NCBI GenBank assembly: GCA_003574785.1
Contig: QORU01000009.1
Span: 124,001-188,000, forward strand
DNA: 64,000 nt
Direction of reading: 5' to 3'
Origin: Taklimakanibacter deserti
GTDB taxonomy: Bacteria > Pseudomonadota > Alphaproteobacteria > Rhizobiales > Aestuariivirgaceae
Part shown: piece after piece, positions 62,565 through 64,000 of the stretch
Numbering within the stretch: the first letter of the stretch is position 1
How the letters are laid out: each line of letters opens with the position of its first letter
Translations under genes and position numbers: made by a program
The notes under the pieces: generated by a model
The model's database searches: none
The model's input: the letters and a program-made list of their open reading frames with translations, nothing else
Told to the model about the DNA's origin: nothing

Positions 62565-62971
62565 GTCAAGGTATCGAGGTCGTTGGTCTTTATGTTCGCG
62601 ATCAGGACGAAGCGGTCGCGTTCTATGTCGAAAAGCTCGGATTCCGCATCCATACCGATGCGCGCAACGGCGATTACCGCTGGCTCACGGTGCAGCATCC
62701 GGACCAGCCCTCCTTCCAGCTCGGCCTGTTCATGCCGCAGTCACCCATGGTCGACGCCGCGACGGCGCAGACCCTGCGCGAGGCCGTGGCGAAGGGCGCC
62801 ATGCCGCCGCTCGTGCTCGTCGTCGACGACTGCCGCGCCGCCTATGAGCGGATGCACGCCCGCGGCGTGGAATTCACCCAGGAACCGGTCGAGCGCTACG
62901 GTTCCGTGGATGCCGGCTTCCGCGATCCGTCGGGCAACGGGTGGAAGATGATCGAGGCGCGGCGAGGGTAG
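62561..62971 (+). CDS. VOC/glyoxalase-family protein, AraC-linked
   Basis: A 136-residue VOC protein: VVGLYVRDQDEAVAFYVEKL start, FRDPSGNGWKMIEAR end with the metal-ligand glutamate. Coupled by a 4-bp overlap to the AraC-type gene, a common regulator-enzyme pair of unknown substrate. Confidence 0.85.
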   Translation: MSQGIEVVGLYVRDQDEAVAFYVEKLGFRIHTDARNGDYRWLTVQHPDQPSFQLGLFMPQSPMVDAATAQTLREAVAKGAMPPLVLVVDDCRAAYERMHARGVEFTQEPVERYGSVDAGFRDPSGNGWKMIEARRG

Positions 62972-62989
62972 GGCGTGATGAGTTTAGTC

Positions 62990-63112
62990 CGCCTCACAAC
63001 CCTCACCCCTGAGGTGCCCGCCGTAGGCGGGCCTCGAAGGGTGGCAAGCGGCAAGACCGTCGTTCCTGGGTCATGCTTCGAGGCTCGCTACGCTCGCACC
63101 TCAGCATGAGGA
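62990..63112. repeat. Pair of inverted GC-rich intergenic repeats
   Basis: Two hairpin units: one around 62999-63045 (CCCTGAGGTGCCCGCC...GGCGGGCCTCGAAGGG) and one around 63071-63112 (GTCATGCTTCGAGGCTCGC, inverse CACCTCAGCATGAGG). Each is a stem-loop of a type repeated between genes in Hyphomicrobiales. They fill the space between the VOC gene and the minus-strand inhibitor gene and may terminate both. Confidence 0.65.
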
Positions 63113-63150
63113 TGTTTCGGCGGGCCGACTCTTTTTCCAGTCATCACGCT

Positions 63151-63558
63151 CTAATTTTCCAGCCCGCCGCCGAGCTTCACGATGGTGGTGATGCCGTCGG
63201 CCTCGGGTTCGGCGACATAGGCATTGTCGGGCGTCGAGAAGCGGATGAGCGACTTCTTCGTCGCATCGACGAAGACGATCTGCCAATCCTCATAGAGGCG
63301 CCAGGCCGCCACATCGTTCATCACCGGAAAAACCTGGCCGCAATCGGGATCGACATCGACCACGAAGCCGCCGATCGTCGTCTCGCGGCTGAGCGTTACC
63401 CTGCAGGTCTTGCTGCTATCGACATTCTGGATCGACCAGTCGCCCAGGAAATCGTCCAGCATCGCCGGGTCGACCGCCTCGAGATCCATGAGCGCCTGCG
63501 CCGCGGCCGGGCTCGCGCCGAGCAAAACCAGAAAGCCCAAAACCCTGATCGTCCGCAT
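63151..63558 (-). CDS. AprI/Inh-type metalloprotease inhibitor
   Basis: A 135-residue exported protein: signal peptide (cleavage about residue 22, SPAAAQA), then a lipocalin-like Inh fold with FLGDWSIQNVDSSKTCRVTL and DPDCGQVFPVMNDVAAWRLY; the two cysteines should form the family disulphide. Inhibits serralysin-type metalloproteases in characterised members; no protease gene is in the window. The ATG at 63558 is chosen as the start of the signal peptide. Confidence 0.82.
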   Translation of the reverse strand: MRTIRVLGFLVLLGASPAAAQALMDLEAVDPAMLDDFLGDWSIQNVDSSKTCRVTLSRETTIGGFVVDVDPDCGQVFPVMNDVAAWRLYEDWQIVFVDATKKSLIRFSTPDNAYVAEPEADGITTIVKLGGGLEN

Positions 63559-63571
63559 GGCAGCCGTTCCC

Positions 63572-64000
63572 TCAATCGAGGGAAAGATCAACCTTTTCCC
63601 GACTTTCCGTCAAGGCGCGATCGAGAAGGGCGCCCGACTGCAATTCGGCGATCAAGGGCGCGATATCGAAGATCGCATCGCCCTCCCGCCCGATCGGCAG
63701 CATATCGCTTAGACTCTCGACGGCCGGGCGGATGCCTCTGCCCAGATCGGCCGTGCCGAGGCGCCGGCGCTTCATCGCCCAGACCGCGATCATCAGCTCG
63801 AGGCCGGCGATCTTCCAGCCGGCGTCGATGACCCGCATCAGATCATGCACGGCATGAAGGGCGTGGCTCGCCGTGTCCTCCACGCCATCGGCGACCTGGC
63901 CCACGGAATTGAGCAGGCTGGGTCGGGCCCAGATCTTCACCGAGGTGACGAGGGATGCGGTGATATGGCCGAGATTGAGGAACTGAACGCCGCCGACGGC
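63572..64000 (-). CDS. Aromatic amino acid lyase (HAL/PAL family) C-terminus, 5' truncated by window edge
   Basis: The frame is open to the right window edge (GVQFLNLGHITASLVTSVKI at the limit), so about 142 C-terminal codons are visible. WARPSLLNSVGQVADGVED, then a helical AGLELMIAVWAMKRRR and ADLGRGIRPAVESLSDMLP, follow the histidine/phenylalanine ammonia-lyase C-terminal pattern (ATPxSxxS...EDxxS, LxIELLAAAQAxDLRR). The MIO-forming active site lies outside the window. Converges on nothing; tandem with the inhibitor gene. Confidence 0.78.
   Translation of the reverse strand, partial: AVGGVQFLNLGHITASLVTSVKIWARPSLLNSVGQVADGVEDTASHALHAVHDLMRVIDAGWKIAGLELMIAVWAMKRRRLGTADLGRGIRPAVESLSDMLPIGREGDAIFDIAPLIAELQSGALLDRALTESREKVDLSLD

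Overview
The window is GC-rich, gene-dense chromosomal DNA from an alphaproteobacterium, most likely a member of the Hyphomicrobiales (Rhizobiales). This rests on the FixJ-type regulators, the abundance of high-affinity ABC uptake systems of the liv, pot and pro types, the many ATGA/GTGA four-base gene overlaps, and GC-rich hairpin repeats between genes of a style common in that order. I see no rRNA, tRNA, CRISPR array, transposase or integrase. Both ends cut genes: a hydantoinase B gene on the left and an aromatic-amino-acid-lyase-like gene on the right. Gene functions are family-level readings of the sequence; no database search was run.

Layout. 0-7.9 kb: hydantoinase B/oxoprolinase-type gene, a complete branched-chain-amino-acid-type ABC transporter and two short-chain dehydrogenases (SDRs), one + strand operon. 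7.9-13.6 kb: a stress/xenobiotic set (CBS protein, AhpD-like, cupin, NmrA-like, two alpha/beta hydrolases, MFS exporter). 13.6-19.2 kb: a FixJ-type two-component module with two FixJ-like regulators, one lone receiver, a MASE1-four-PAS histidine kinase and a kinase-like ATPase lacking a phospho-acceptor domain. 19.7-22.3 kb: pirin, DUF1810, a small GNAT protein and a hydratase-like gene. 22.3-26.6 kb: a 1252-residue protein I cannot assign, in DNA of lower GC at its edges, bounded by a decayed copy of the 3' end of the neighbouring FAD oxidoreductase gene. 26.6-31.0 kb: two FAD amine/amino-acid oxidoreductases, an RlpA-like protein and a serine hydrolase. 31.0-37.3 kb: a polyamine-type ABC transporter with two tandem binding-protein genes, plus an SDR. 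37.4-40.4 kb: amidase, ArsR/VOC pair and an exported beta-carbonic anhydrase.

40.6-52.3 kb is a compact catabolic island. On the minus strand an AsnC/Lrp regulator is followed by a Rieske oxygenase, its reductase, an SDR, a complete pot-type ABC transporter and a LuxR-type regulator, mostly with overlapping genes. On the plus strand, at its two edges, lie two paralogous NodB-family deacetylases, an SnoaL-like protein and a C45 (acyltransferase/Ntn-hydrolase) protein. The natural reading is uptake, C-N bond hydrolysis and oxidation of one nitrogenous compound, but the substrate is not visible from sequence.

52.3-62.0 kb handles acetylated and quaternary amines: an acetylpolyamine-amidohydrolase-like (HDAC family) protein, a 56-residue membrane protein, a DeoR regulator, then a four-gene overlapping run encoding a proline/betaine-type ATPase, a double-length permease, a choline-kinase-like protein and a dimethylglycine/sarcosine-dehydrogenase-like FAD-GcvT protein, preceded by its binding protein. 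62.1-64.0 kb: an AraC/VOC pair, an Inh-type protease inhibitor and the truncated lyase. Overall the window is a nitrogen-compound scavenging region (amino acids, polyamines, betaines, amides, hydantoin-like rings).
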